From Lachnospiraceae bacterium (lineage in GTDB: Bacteria > Bacillota > Clostridia > Lachnospirales > Lachnospiraceae), in NCBI GenBank assembly GCA_016285265.1, contig JAEEQL010000007.1, positions 1-44,304 on the forward strand: DNA of 44,304 nt, written 5' to 3'. The notes under the pieces are model-generated. The model worked only from the letters and a program-made list of their open reading frames with translations, was not told the DNA's origin and did not search any database. The translations under genes and the position numbers were made by a program. This document shows positions 24,980-34,103 of the stretch, in pieces (within the stretch, counting starts at the first letter, position 1; each line of letters begins with the position of its first letter).

Positions 24980-26013
24980 TGGCTGAACTCAGAAGATCGG
25001 ATTATTTCTATGAACTGCCTCCCGAACTCATCGCTCAGGATCCGCTTTCGGACAGGTCTTCATCAAGACTCATGGCGGTAGACAGAAATACCGGAAATAC
25101 AGAGCATAAGCATTTTTCGGATATATACGACTATCTGGTTCCGGGTGATTGCCTTGTGCTCAACAATACAAAAGTAATACCTGCAAGACTTCTCGGAAAG
25201 AGAGAAGGAACCGGCGGTCATGTCGAGGTTCTTCTTTTGAAGAGGATAAATGCAACCGACTGGGAGACGCTGGTTAAGCCGGGTAAAAGCTGCAGGCCCG
25301 GACAGAGACTCGATTTCGGCGAAGGAGTATTAAAGGCCGAAGTACTTGAGGTTGTGGAAGACGGAAACAGGATAGTCAGATTTTATTTTGACGGGATATT
25401 TGAGGAGATCCTCGATAAGCTCGGAGAGATGCCGCTTCCGCCTTATATAACACATAAGCTCGCAGATCCTTCAAGATATAATACCGTCTATGCAAAGTTT
25501 GACGGATCTGCTGCCGCTCCGACGGCTGGACTTCATTTTACTCCGGAGCTTTTAAAGAAGATCGAAAATAAAGGTGTAAACCTTGCGTATGTAACACTTC
25601 ATGTCGGACTCGGAACATTCCGTCCGGTGAAGGAGGATGTGATCACCGATCACAAGATGCATACGGAAAGCTATCAGGTAACGAAGGAAACAGCTGACCT
25701 GATAAACCGCACGAAAGCGGAAGGCGGAAGAGTCATCTGCGTTGGGACCACCAGCTGCAGGACCGTCGAAAGCTGTGCGGGTGAAGACGGAAAGGTAAAT
25801 CCCGGATCCGGGGAGACGAGCATATTCATCTATCCGGGATATAAGTTCAGGGTCATGGACGGACTTATCACCAATTTCCATCTTCCGGAAAGCACACTGA
25901 TCATGCTGGTATCCGCATTTGCCGGAAGAGAAAATGTTCTTGCCGCATATGAAGAAGCGGTACGCGAAAGATACAGATTTTTCAGTTTCGGTGATGCATG
26001 CTTTTTCCATTAA
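24979..26013 (+). CDS. queA: S-adenosylmethionine:tRNA ribosyltransferase-isomerase
   Basis: QueA adds the cyclopentene-epoxide ring from SAM to preQ1-modified tRNA in queuosine synthesis. The 344-residue protein shows the usual motifs: [13 protein letters not shown] at the N-terminus, [20 protein letters not shown], the catalytic-region [23 protein letters not shown], and [18 protein letters not shown] at the C-terminus. Start and upstream stop overlap (TAATG). Other queuosine genes such as tgt are not in the window. Confidence 0.97.
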   Translation: MAELRRSDYFYELPPELIAQDPLSDRSSSRLMAVDRNTGNTEHKHFSDIYDYLVPGDCLVLNNTKVIPARLLGKREGTGGHVEVLLLKRINATDWETLVKPGKSCRPGQRLDFGEGVLKAEVLEVVEDGNRIVRFYFDGIFEEILDKLGEMPLPPYITHKLADPSRYNTVYAKFDGSAAAPTAGLHFTPELLKKIENKGVNLAYVTLHVGLGTFRPVKEDVITDHKMHTESYQVTKETADLINRTKAEGGRVICVGTTSCRTVESCAGEDGKVNPGSGETSIFIYPGYKFRVMDGLITNFHLPESTLIMLVSAFAGRENVLAAYEEAVRERYRFFSFGDACFFH

Positions 26014-26041
26014 TGCTGCATTGGGTTAACAGGAGGTACAC

Positions 26042-26380
26042 ATGGAAGAAAAAAGACATTCTCAAAGATCGGAGCTTACATCAACTCTCGTGATCAAGCG
26101 CCTTGATTCCGCTGATGCCGGAATGCAGGTCACCATCGATATCACGGATGTTTCCAAGGGCGGCGTGGGTTTCACCTGCTCACAGGCACTTGAGATCGGT
26201 GCGGTCTATGAGAGTTTTCTTGAGATCTGGACCAAGGAAGTTCTTCATGCATTTCTTGAGATCATCAGGATCGAGAAGAAAGGTGATGTGTATTTTTACG
26301 GATCGTCTTTCGTAGGTCTTCCCGAGATGGATGCTCAGAGGATCGGTGTCTACCAGACAATACAGGATATGAATAAGTAG
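26042..26380 (+). CDS. Single-domain PilZ protein, predicted cyclic-di-GMP binder
   Basis: The 112-residue protein is essentially one PilZ domain. It has both binding motifs: RxxxR as R5-HSQ-R9, and DxSxxG as D36-V-S38-KG-G41. Such proteins switch partner proteins in motility, exopolysaccharide or envelope control on binding c-di-GMP. No fused output domain is present. AGGAGG precedes the ATG. It overlaps the VanZ-like gene by one base (TAGTG), suggesting joint expression. Confidence 0.88.
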   Translation: MEEKRHSQRSELTSTLVIKRLDSADAGMQVTIDITDVSKGGVGFTCSQALEIGAVYESFLEIWTKEVLHAFLEIIRIEKKGDVYFYGSSFVGLPEMDAQRIGVYQTIQDMNK

Positions 26381-26910
26381 TGAAAGTTTTCATTGATGCC
26401 TTAAGAAAAGCACGCGTCCGGCAAAGAGTATTATGCTTTTTGTTTATGATACTCGCTGCGTGCTTTTACTTTTTTGTGATAGTATCATTTTCCGCACAGA
26501 CGGCCGATGATTCATCTGTGCTCAGTTTTGAGATAGCGGAGAAGCTTGCGAGATTCTTATCCTTGTTCAGATCGGATCAGTCTCTTGCGGATGTGATCAC
26601 TCTTGCGGGATATTTTGAGCATCCTATCAGAAAGCTCGCACACTTCCTTGAATACGGAATTCTCGGTGCGCTTTTGTCCGGTGCGTTTCTTCCGGTGATG
26701 AGGATCATCAGAAGGGATTCGGAAAAGGGCGGTAAGCTTTACAGGAAAGATGTGCTGATCGTATTTCTGCTTGCCGCACTTGATGAACTGCATCAGTTTT
26801 TTGTTCCCGGAAGATATGCATCCGTCTGGGATGTGCTGCTTGATACTTTCGGATGCATAGTATTTTTGATCTTTATATATTTGATTTTTGACAGGAAGAA
26901 GAACCGATGA
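26380..26910 (+). CDS. VanZ-like family membrane protein
   Basis: The 176-residue protein has about four membrane helices (near 18-42, 85-107, 120-140 and 148-170) and the VanZ-like signatures RKLAHFLEYGILG and LDELHQFFVPGRYASVWDVLLDTFG. VanZ itself gives teicoplanin resistance by an unknown route, but most VanZ-like proteins are uncharacterised and resistance cannot be inferred. GTG is the likely start, overlapping the PilZ gene stop; the nearest ribosome-site candidate (AGGA) is rather distant, consistent with coupling. It overlaps tyrA by 4 bases (ATGA). Confidence 0.87.
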   Translation: MKVFIDALRKARVRQRVLCFLFMILAACFYFFVIVSFSAQTADDSSVLSFEIAEKLARFLSLFRSDQSLADVITLAGYFEHPIRKLAHFLEYGILGALLSGAFLPVMRIIRRDSEKGGKLYRKDVLIVFLLAALDELHQFFVPGRYASVWDVLLDTFGCIVFLIFIYLIFDRKKNR

Positions 26911-27995
26911 GTAAATACGGATTTATAGGACTCGGACTTATTGGGGGCTCACTTGCGAGAGCGCTTAAGAATGACGATCCTTCAAATGTGATAGCTGCAT
27001 ATAACAGAAGCGAGGCTCCTTTGGAAGAAGCTGTTAAGGACGGAGTTGTCGATATTCCTCTTCACGAGATAGGAGAAGGCTTTTCCGACTGCGATGTCAT
27101 TTTCTTATGCCTTCCCGTTATAACCAATGCGGAGGCACTTTCAAAGCTTGCCCCCTTCGTAAAAGAAAACACGATCGTGACAGATGTAAGCTCCGTCAAG
27201 GGATCCATCATGAAGGCTGCCGAGGCTGCGGGCCTTAAGAGCAACTTCGTAGGAGGACATCCGATGGCAGGCTCCGAGAGAACCGGATACATCGCTTCAT
27301 CCAAGGATCTGTACAGGAATGCATATTATATAATCACTCCTTTTGAAGACGGTGATAAGAAGGCAGAGGTGCTCAAGGATATCGCAGTTAAGATCGGTGC
27401 AATTCCCATCATCATGGATGCCGCAAAGCATGACAGGATCGTTGCGGGAGTAAGCCACATTCCACATCTTGCGGCTGCCGCACTTGTCGAACTGGTCAAG
27501 AACAACGATTACGAAGACGGACTCATGAAGACCGTTGCCGCAGGCGGTTTCAAGGATATCACGAGAGTCGCTTCTTCTTCGCCCGCAATGTGGAAGGAGA
27601 TATGCGAATCCAATGAGGTGAACATCTCGGAATTTCTGGAGGATCTCATCGGAAAGCTCTCCGAGATTCGTGACATGGTCGATGAGAAGAACGGAGATTA
27701 TATTGCGGACCTCTTCGACGATGCCGGAACATACAGGAATTCATTCAACACCCTGAGTGCAGGTCCCATCAAGGATTCACATAAATTCTCGATAGACATT
27801 TCCGATGAACCCGGTGCAATCGCATCCGTTGCGACGATCCTGGCCGTCAACGGCATCAACATCAAGAACATCGGGATTCAGCACAACCGCGAATATATCG
27901 GCGGTGATATGACCGTAGGCTTCTGGGATGCGGAATCCAAGGAAAAGGCCGCGGATATTCTCAAAGGCAAAGGTTATATCCTGCACGGAATCTGA
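26907..27995 (+). CDS. tyrA: Prephenate dehydrogenase with C-terminal ACT domain
   Basis: Oxidatively decarboxylates prephenate to 4-hydroxyphenylpyruvate in tyrosine synthesis. The 362-residue protein has the nucleotide-binding GFIGLGLIGGSLAR at the N-terminus, the DVSSVKG and GGHPMAGSERTG substrate-site motifs, AGVSHIPHLAAAAL, and an ACT domain from about residue 290 (FSIDISDEPGAIASVA), which usually gives feedback control by an aromatic amino acid. Other aromatic pathway genes are absent nearby; it sits in a small operon with PilZ and VanZ-like genes. Confidence 0.95.
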   Translation: MSKYGFIGLGLIGGSLARALKNDDPSNVIAAYNRSEAPLEEAVKDGVVDIPLHEIGEGFSDCDVIFLCLPVITNAEALSKLAPFVKENTIVTDVSSVKGSIMKAAEAAGLKSNFVGGHPMAGSERTGYIASSKDLYRNAYYIITPFEDGDKKAEVLKDIAVKIGAIPIIMDAAKHDRIVAGVSHIPHLAAAALVELVKNNDYEDGLMKTVAAGGFKDITRVASSSPAMWKEICESNEVNISEFLEDLIGKLSEIRDMVDEKNGDYIADLFDDAGTYRNSFNTLSAGPIKDSHKFSIDISDEPGAIASVATILAVNGINIKNIGIQHNREYIGGDMTVGFWDAESKEKAADILKGKGYILHGI

Positions 27996-28011
27996 ACGAT
28001 CGGAATAATCC

Positions 28012-28040
28012 TTGATATTTGCATATATATACGGCATAAT
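28012..28040 (+). promoter_or_regulatory. Possible promoter downstream of tyrA
   Basis: TTGATA (28012-28017) and CATAAT (28035-28040) are 17 bases apart. The predicted start falls just before the terminator-like hairpin at 28051, so the hairpin would be in the leader of the downstream lipoprotein gene. Confidence 0.4.
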
Positions 28041-28050
28041 AATATCTGCA

Positions 28051-28085
28051 AGGGGGGCTTGCTTTGGCAGGCTCCCTGTTTTTTT
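28051..28085 (+). terminator. Terminator after tyrA, or attenuator-like hairpin before the lipoprotein gene
   Basis: GGGGGGCTTGC (28052-28062) pairs, with two G-T pairs, to GCAGGCTCCC (28067-28076), loop TTTG, and is followed by TG and seven T. The lipoprotein ATG lies 27 bases further on. Confidence 0.75.
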
Positions 28086-28112
28086 ATACCAATCTTTAAG
28101 TGAGGGCAGTTT

Positions 28113-29174
28113 ATGAATAAAAGTATTGCCGGAAAAATGAGAGTATTTTTCTTTTGTGCATTAATGATCTTTATCCAGCTGATCGCAATGACAGGCTGCG
28201 GAAAGACCGATATTGTTCAGGAATTTCATGAACCGATCGTTGATAATGATCTGGTTGTCGATGTTGTATGGCATGATATTACTTTCAAAGTCGGTGAATC
28301 CTGGGAACATACGGGATCTGAATCATGCATGTACTTTTATCCCGGTACCGATATTTTGTATTTTGTATCGGTTTACGCTACATTTGGCGATCACGTGAAC
28401 GAAGAGAATTACATTACTTACGCGGTCGATTATATCCGTGATACCGAGAGCGTTGATAGTGTTCTGGTAACCGAAAGCATGGTGCCTTATATTACGGCAG
28501 ACGGACGCGATGCATTTATAAGCAGATTGCGTCTCACCCAGTCCGGTAACGGTCTCGAACTCATTCATGATGCCGATCTTGTCATTATTCCGGACAAAAA
28601 TTTTTTTGCCCTGTTTAATGTGGTCTATGAACCCGGTGAAACCGTACCGCTTGATATCCGTGAGGTTGTCGATACGGCAACTTTCGATCTTGGACCGAGC
28701 GTTGTCAATTTGGTTGCAGGATTCTCATTCTATGACGAAGACTGGGAGGTGTTAATAGACTTTACCGATTCCGAAAAGTTCGTTACATATCTGGACTATG
28801 ATAACAGAGATATACTTTATTCATACGGAACTTATGAGTTTTATATGGGTGAGGATGCCAAAGAGCATGTTTCCGAAATGAAGGAATACGGACTTACAAA
28901 AGAAGAAATTGAGGAAGTTATGCCTTATCATCTTTCCCAATATTCCGAAATAGGCAATCATTTTCAGGGCGAGAGAGTTGAAGAAGAAGATTATATCGCA
29001 ATAGTTTTTGAGCTTGAGGGCGCCGTTGATGAAGAGGGAAATGAGAAAGTGTATGACGAAACTGTTTCAGTTTTATATATAGGCTTCTATATTCAGGAAT
29101 ACGATGCTTTGCATCTGCTAAATTGCAGAACATATCATTGGTATTATCTGGAAAAAGAAGAGACCTTAGAATAA
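28113..29174 (+). CDS. Putative lipoprotein of unknown function
   Basis: I do not recognise a family. The 353-residue protein begins with a lipoprotein signal: basic start (KMR), hydrophobic core (VFFFCALMIFIQLIAM) and lipobox MTGC with C29 as the expected lipidated residue. The mature part is acidic and rich in aromatic residues and beta-strand-like stretches, with no internal membrane helix. A pattern of hydrophobic strand, charged turn and Tyr/Phe-rich strand recurs (ILYFVSVYATFGD near 85-100, DILYSYGTYEFYMGED near 230-245), hinting at two related halves, but this is weak. Codon use is more AT-rich than in its neighbours. It is probably attached to the outer face of the membrane and transcribed alone. 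GAGGG precedes the ATG. Confidence 0.7.
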   Translation: MNKSIAGKMRVFFFCALMIFIQLIAMTGCGKTDIVQEFHEPIVDNDLVVDVVWHDITFKVGESWEHTGSESCMYFYPGTDILYFVSVYATFGDHVNEENYITYAVDYIRDTESVDSVLVTESMVPYITADGRDAFISRLRLTQSGNGLELIHDADLVIIPDKNFFALFNVVYEPGETVPLDIREVVDTATFDLGPSVVNLVAGFSFYDEDWEVLIDFTDSEKFVTYLDYDNRDILYSYGTYEFYMGEDAKEHVSEMKEYGLTKEEIEEVMPYHLSQYSEIGNHFQGERVEEEDYIAIVFELEGAVDEEGNEKVYDETVSVLYIGFYIQEYDALHLLNCRTYHWYYLEKEETLE

Positions 29175-29225
29175 CGGAAGCGGTTGATTAAATTATTTGT
29201 CATAATATTTATGCACTATTTTGTA

Positions 29226-29254
29226 TTGCGACAGAAACCGATTTACTGTAAAAT
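29226..29254 (+). promoter_or_regulatory. Predicted promoter of the EF-G-like gene
   Basis: TTGCGA (29226-29231) and TAAAAT (29249-29254) with a 17-base spacer. The leader of about 65 bases ends in CAGGAGG before the ATG and contains the inverted repeat ATTTGT/ACAAAT. Confidence 0.6.
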
Positions 29255-29326
29255 ATGTCTGTGTGATTTTATAAATTTTCAGAATATTTGTAAAATTTGC
29301 ACAAATAACATTTTCAGGAGGTCCTC

Positions 29327-31420
29327 ATGAAAGTTTATACCACAGACAAGATCCGCAACGTTGTGCTTCTAGGTCACGGAGGAAGCGGCAAGACCACTCT
29401 TGCAGAGAGCTTCGGCTATATCACAGGTCTTACATCACGTATGGGGACCGTAGCAGACGGAAATACCTTAAGTGATTACGGCAAAGAGGAGCAGAAGCGC
29501 GGATTTTCAATTTCCGCAAGTGTCATTCCCGTAGAGTGGGAAGGCACCAAGATAAACTTTATCGACACTCCCGGATATTTCGACTTCGTAGGCGAAGTTG
29601 AAGAGGCTGTATCCGCAGCAGGTGCCGCTATCATCGTTGTAAACGGTAGAAGCGGCGTTGAAGTCGGAACCAGGAAGGCTTGGGATCTTTGCGAAAAGTA
29701 TAAGCTTCCCAGGATCATATATGTATCCAACATGGATATCGATACCGCATCCTATCGTCAGGTCATTGAGGATCTGACCGCTCTTTACGGCAAGAAGATC
29801 GCTCCTTTCCACCTTCCCATCAGAAAGGATGAAGAGCTTGTAGGATATGTAAATGTCGTATCCGAGCAGGGACAGCTCTGGCAGGGAAAGGAAGTAGTCC
29901 CCACAGAGGTTCCCGATTACAACAAGCCTTATCTTGAGCAGTACAGAGAAACCCTTATGGAAGCGGTTGCAGAGACCTCCGAGGAGATGATGGACAGATA
30001 CTTCTCCGGTGAAGTTTTCTCCGATGCCGAGATCAGAGCGGCTCTCAGAGCTACCATCTGTGACGGAAGCATCGTTCCCGTTACCATGGGTTCATCCATT
30101 ACCTGTAAGGGTGCTTATGCTCTCCTTGATGACGTCATCAAGTACTTCCCCGGCCCCGATGTACGTACCGTTGCAGGTATCGCTACCAAGACCGGTGAGA
30201 TCTATAACTGCGATTACGATTTCTCCAAGGCTAAGTCGGCTTACATCTGGAAGACCATCGTCGATCCCTTCATCGGAAAGTACAGCCTTATCAAGGTTAA
30301 CTCCGGCGTTCTTAAGACCGACGACCTCATCTACAATATTGACAAGGATGTTGAGGAGAAGATCGGAAGGCTTTATGTCCTTCAGGGAAATAAGCCCATC
30401 GAAGTTCCCGAGCTTCATGCCGGAGACCTCGGCGCACTTGCAAAGCTGTCACAGGCCCGTACCGGAAACAGCCTTTCAACCAAGGCTATGCCCATTAAGT
30501 TCGGCATGTTCGATATCTCCAAGCCTTACACCTTCATGAGATATAAGCCGAAGGATAAGGGCGACATCGACAAGATCTCCCAGGCTCTTCAGAAGATCGG
30601 TCACGAGGATCTTACGATGAAGAACGTAAATGATGCCGAGAATCATCAGACCCTCCTTTACGGTATGGGCGATATGCATCTTGAGATCATCAAGTCCAGA
30701 CTTGAGAATGAGTACAAGGTAGTCATCGACCTTATGGAGCCCAAGGTAGCATACAGAGAGACCATCAGAGGCACCTCCGATGTCGAGGCCAAGTATAAGA
30801 AGCAGACCGGCGGACACGGTCAGTACGGACACGTTAAGATGAAGTTCAGCCCCATTGACGATCCCGAGCAGCAGTATGTATTCGATCAGGAAGTCGTCGG
30901 CGGTGCTGTTCCCAAGAACTTCTTCCCCGCAGTTGAGAAGGGTATTGCAGAATCCGTTCAGAGAGGACCTCTTGCCGCATATCCCGTTATCGGGGTCAAG
31001 GCTGTCCTTTACGATGGATCCTATCATCCCGTTGACTCCTCCGAAATGGCATTCAAGACCGCTGCTTCCATGGCGTTCAGGGATGGCTTCATGAAGGCTA
31101 AGCCCGTTCTCCTCGAGCCCATCATGACCCTCAAGGTTACCGCTCCCGATGACAATACCGGTGACGTAATGGGCGATCTTAACAAGAGAAGAGGAAGAGT
31201 CCTCGGCATGAACCCTGCAGGCAACGGAATGACCTGCATCGAGGCTGAGATCCCCGAGAGCTCGCTTGTCGGATACGGTACCATCATCAGATCCATGACA
31301 GCCGGTATGGGTGAATACTCATTCGAGTTTGCTAGATACGAGCAGGCTCCTTCGGATGTTCAGGAAGCTGAAGTTGCAGCACGTGCACAGAAGGTTGCTG
31401 AAGGTAACATCACCGAATAA
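29327..31420 (+). CDS. EF-G-like translational GTPase (type II / FusA-like paralogue)
   Basis: The 697-residue protein has all five EF-G domains: GTPase, domain II, III, IV (about 475-595, GGHGQYGHVKMKF) and V (about 600-680). The G motifs differ from canonical EF-G. The P-loop is GHGGSGKTT (16-24) instead of AHIDAGKTT. The G3 motif is DTPGYFDF, with Y84 in place of the histidine that supports GTP hydrolysis. G4 reads SNMD (134-137) where canonical proteins have NKMD. These features mark the EF-G2-like subfamily, whose role in Firmicutes is not settled. Codon bias is strong, so it is probably abundant. Own promoter and terminator make it monocistronic. I would not name it fusA. Confidence 0.9.
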   Translation: MKVYTTDKIRNVVLLGHGGSGKTTLAESFGYITGLTSRMGTVADGNTLSDYGKEEQKRGFSISASVIPVEWEGTKINFIDTPGYFDFVGEVEEAVSAAGAAIIVVNGRSGVEVGTRKAWDLCEKYKLPRIIYVSNMDIDTASYRQVIEDLTALYGKKIAPFHLPIRKDEELVGYVNVVSEQGQLWQGKEVVPTEVPDYNKPYLEQYRETLMEAVAETSEEMMDRYFSGEVFSDAEIRAALRATICDGSIVPVTMGSSITCKGAYALLDDVIKYFPGPDVRTVAGIATKTGEIYNCDYDFSKAKSAYIWKTIVDPFIGKYSLIKVNSGVLKTDDLIYNIDKDVEEKIGRLYVLQGNKPIEVPELHAGDLGALAKLSQARTGNSLSTKAMPIKFGMFDISKPYTFMRYKPKDKGDIDKISQALQKIGHEDLTMKNVNDAENHQTLLYGMGDMHLEIIKSRLENEYKVVIDLMEPKVAYRETIRGTSDVEAKYKKQTGGHGQYGHVKMKFSPIDDPEQQYVFDQEVVGGAVPKNFFPAVEKGIAESVQRGPLAAYPVIGVKAVLYDGSYHPVDSSEMAFKTAASMAFRDGFMKAKPVLLEPIMTLKVTAPDDNTGDVMGDLNKRRGRVLGMNPAGNGMTCIEAEIPESSLVGYGTIIRSMTAGMGEYSFEFARYEQAPSDVQEAEVAARAQKVAEGNITE

Positions 31421-31426
31421 AAGACA

Positions 31427-31446
31427 GCGGAACCGTTCCCTGTTTC
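31427..31446. repeat. Copy 2 of the short dispersed repeat (GCGGAACCGTTCCC...)
   Basis: GCGGAACCGTTCCC followed by TGTTTC matches the copy at 12801-12821 with a single-base length difference. It begins seven bases after the stop codon of the EF-G-like gene. Confidence 0.5.
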
Positions 31447-31460
31447 CAATCATTAACACT

Positions 31461-31493
31461 AAAAGGCATGACCCGCGTGGTCATGCCTTTTTT
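31461..31493 (+). terminator. Terminator after the EF-G-like gene
   Basis: AAAAGGCATGACC (31461-31473) pairs with GGTCATGCCTTTT (31479-31491), loop CGCGT, in a run of six T. Confidence 0.93.
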
Positions 31494-31563
31494 GTGTGAT
31501 CAATTTTCGAAAACAGGAGAAGCATCACACTGACCTCGCGGAGGATTTTTTGTATCAATAGAA

Positions 31564-31591
31564 AAAACCAACTACTACATATAGTGGTTTT
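31564..31591. other. Inverted repeat upstream of the leuS promoter
   Basis: AAAACC-A-ACTA pairs with TAGT-GGTTTT (31582-31591) with one bulge. It ends 13 bases before the leuS -35. It could be an operator, or a terminator read on the minus strand (hairpin followed by T-rich sequence), although no minus-strand gene is near. Confidence 0.35.
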
Positions 31592-31604
31592 CGCACTGTT
31601 TTCC

Positions 31605-31633
31605 TTGCGTTTGGGGGTCTTATGACATATAAT
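31605..31633 (+). promoter_or_regulatory. Predicted promoter of leuS
   Basis: TTGCGT (31605-31610) and perfect TATAAT (31628-31633) with a 17-base spacer. The leader is about 43 bases, too short for a T-box riboswitch. Confidence 0.75.
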
Positions 31634-31682
31634 TAAAGAAATTATGGGTTTTTATGCCCTTTTTTACGAGGAGATAAATAAA

Positions 31683-34097
31683 ATGGCATCAGTTTATGAT
31701 CATCACGAGGTTGAGTCCAGGTGGCAGAAGGTATGGGACGATGAGAAAGCCTTCGCTGCACCCAATGATTTTTCCAAGCCCAAGTATTATGCACTTGTTG
31801 AGTTCCCCTATCCTTCGGGCCAGGGTCTGCATGTAGGACATCCCCGTCCTTATACCGCTCTTGATATCGTCGCAAGAAAGCGCCGCATGCAGGGCTATAA
31901 CGTTCTGTTCCCCATGGGCTGGGATGCATTCGGACTTCCTACCGAGAACTATGCCATCAAGAATAAGATCCATCCCAAGATCGTAACCAAGAACAATGTT
32001 GCACGTTTCAAGCAGCAGCTTCATTCGATCGGTTATTCCTTTGACTGGGACAGGGAAGTAAATACCACAGATCCGAATTATTACCACTGGACCCAGTGGA
32101 TATTCCTCAAGCTCTTTAATGCGGGACTTGCTTACAAGACCCAGATGCCCATCAACTGGTGTACATCATGTAAGGTCGGCCTTGCCAACGAAGAGGTAGT
32201 TAACGGCGTCTGTGAAAGATGCGGAGCTCCCGTAGTCCGTAAGATGCAGTCCCAGTGGATGCTGAAGATCACCGAGTACGCTGACAAGCTTCTTGAGGGT
32301 CTCGAAAGCGTTGACTATATCGAGCGTGTTAAGACCCAGCAGAGAAACTGGATCGGACGTTCCACCGGTGCTGAGGTTGATTTCAAGCTTACCGGAACAG
32401 AGGATAAGCTCACCGTTTATACAACCCGTCCCGACACTCTGTTCGGTGCTACCTACATGGTAATGAGCCCCGAGCATCCCTATATCGAAAAGTACAAGGA
32501 CCGCATCTCCAATTACGATGAGGTCGTTAAGTACCGTGAAGAAGCTTCAAGAAAGTCCGATTTCGAAAGAACCGAGCTTGCAAAGGATAAGACCGGTGTC
32601 TGCCTGAACGGGCTTACCGCCATCGATCCCGTCAATGACAAAGAGATACCCATCTGGATCTCCGACTATGTACTCATGAGTTACGGAACAGGTGCCATCA
32701 TGGCCGTTCCCGCACATGACGAAAGAGACTGGGAATTTGCCAAGAAGTTCGGTCTTCCCATCATCGAGGTTGTCGCAGGTTCTGACAAACCCGTTACCGA
32801 GCAGGTTTATACCGATGTTGCCGAGGGTAAGCTTGTTAATTCCGGATTCCTTGACGGACTTTCCGTTGCCGAGGCCAAGAAGAAGATCACCGAATTCCTT
32901 GAGGAAAAGGGAATCGGACATGCCAAGACCAATTTCAAGCTCCGTGACTGGGTATTCTCCAGACAGCGTTACTGGGGCGAGCCCATTCCCATCATCCACT
33001 GCGACAAGTGCGGATATGTGCCTCTTAAGGAAGAGGATCTTCCCCTTGAACTTCCCGAGGTTGAAAGCTATCTTCCCGGAGATAACGGTGAGTCGCCTCT
33101 TGCTGCAATGGATTCCTGGGTAAATGTTACCTGTCCTCATTGCGGTGGACCCGCAAAGAGAGAAACCGATACCATGCCTCAGTGGGCCGGATCTTCATGG
33201 TATTTCCTCAGATACATCGATCCTCACAACGACAAGGAACTTGCATCACAGGAAGCTCTTAAGTACTGGCTTCCCGTTGACTGGTATAACGGAGGAATGG
33301 AGCATACGACCCTCCACCTTCTCTATTCGAGATTCTGGCACAGATTCCTTTACGACCAGGGTGTCGTTCCTACCAAGGAGCCTTACGCTAAGCGTACTTC
33401 ACACGGCATGATCCTCGGATCAAACGGTGAAAAGATGTCCAAGTCCCGCGGTAATGTCGTCAATCCCGATGACATCATCGAAGAATTCGGTGCGGATACT
33501 CTCAGAACATATGAGATGTTCATCGGTGCATTCGATCAGGCCGCAAACTGGAGCCAGGAAGGCGTACAGGGATGCCGCAGATTCCTTGACAGGGTATGGA
33601 AGCTTCAGGATATCGTCACTGACGGAGATGCCTACAGCAAGGATCTTGAGGTCAAGATCAACCAGACCATCAAGAAGGTTTCCGGTGATTTCGAGACTCT
33701 TAAGTACAACACCGGTATTGCAGCTCTTATGGCACTCATCAACGATTTCTACAAGGCAGGAAGCATTACCAAGGCCGACCTTAAGACCTTCATCACACTC
33801 CTTAACCCCGTTGCTCCCCACATAACCGAGGAGATCTGGAATATCGAGGGATTTGAGGGAAGAGTATATCAGACCGCATGGCCCGAGTATGACGAAGCTA
33901 AGTGTGTGGAGGACCGCATCACCATAGCCGTACAGGTACTCGGAAAGCTTCGCGGAACCTTTGAAGAGGACAGAAACGTATCCAAGGAGACCATGATCGA
34001 AAGAGCCAAGGAGACCGTATCCAAGCACCTCGAGGGCAAGGAGATCGTAAAAGAGATCTATGTTCCCGGAAAGCTTGTTAACTTCGTTGTTAAGTAA
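31683..34097 (+). CDS. leuS: Leucyl-tRNA synthetase
   Basis: Class I synthetase charging tRNA-Leu. The 804-residue protein has the HIGH-type motif HVGH at 50-53 and KMSKS at 584-588. Between them are the zinc-domain cysteines (CTSCKVG, CERCGAP), the editing domain with [14 protein letters not shown], and [13 protein letters not shown]. The anticodon-binding domain and C-terminal region follow. ATG 31683 is preceded by GAGGAG at 31668-31673; an upstream in-frame ATG at 31644 lies before this site. It is followed after only 6 bases by the sortase gene. Confidence 0.97.
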   Translation: MASVYDHHEVESRWQKVWDDEKAFAAPNDFSKPKYYALVEFPYPSGQGLHVGHPRPYTALDIVARKRRMQGYNVLFPMGWDAFGLPTENYAIKNKIHPKIVTKNNVARFKQQLHSIGYSFDWDREVNTTDPNYYHWTQWIFLKLFNAGLAYKTQMPINWCTSCKVGLANEEVVNGVCERCGAPVVRKMQSQWMLKITEYADKLLEGLESVDYIERVKTQQRNWIGRSTGAEVDFKLTGTEDKLTVYTTRPDTLFGATYMVMSPEHPYIEKYKDRISNYDEVVKYREEASRKSDFERTELAKDKTGVCLNGLTAIDPVNDKEIPIWISDYVLMSYGTGAIMAVPAHDERDWEFAKKFGLPIIEVVAGSDKPVTEQVYTDVAEGKLVNSGFLDGLSVAEAKKKITEFLEEKGIGHAKTNFKLRDWVFSRQRYWGEPIPIIHCDKCGYVPLKEEDLPLELPEVESYLPGDNGESPLAAMDSWVNVTCPHCGGPAKRETDTMPQWAGSSWYFLRYIDPHNDKELASQEALKYWLPVDWYNGGMEHTTLHLLYSRFWHRFLYDQGVVPTKEPYAKRTSHGMILGSNGEKMSKSRGNVVNPDDIIEEFGADTLRTYEMFIGAFDQAANWSQEGVQGCRRFLDRVWKLQDIVTDGDAYSKDLEVKINQTIKKVSGDFETLKYNTGIAALMALINDFYKAGSITKADLKTFITLLNPVAPHITEEIWNIEGFEGRVYQTAWPEYDEAKCVEDRITIAVQVLGKLRGTFEEDRNVSKETMIERAKETVSKHLEGKEIVKEIYVPGKLVNFVVK

Positions 34098-34103
34098 TTC
34101 CTT

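Noticed and set aside
26380-26910. Glycopeptide resistance gene vanZ
   Set aside because: Only the VanZ-like domain is shared; no van cluster is present and most such proteins are not resistance factors.
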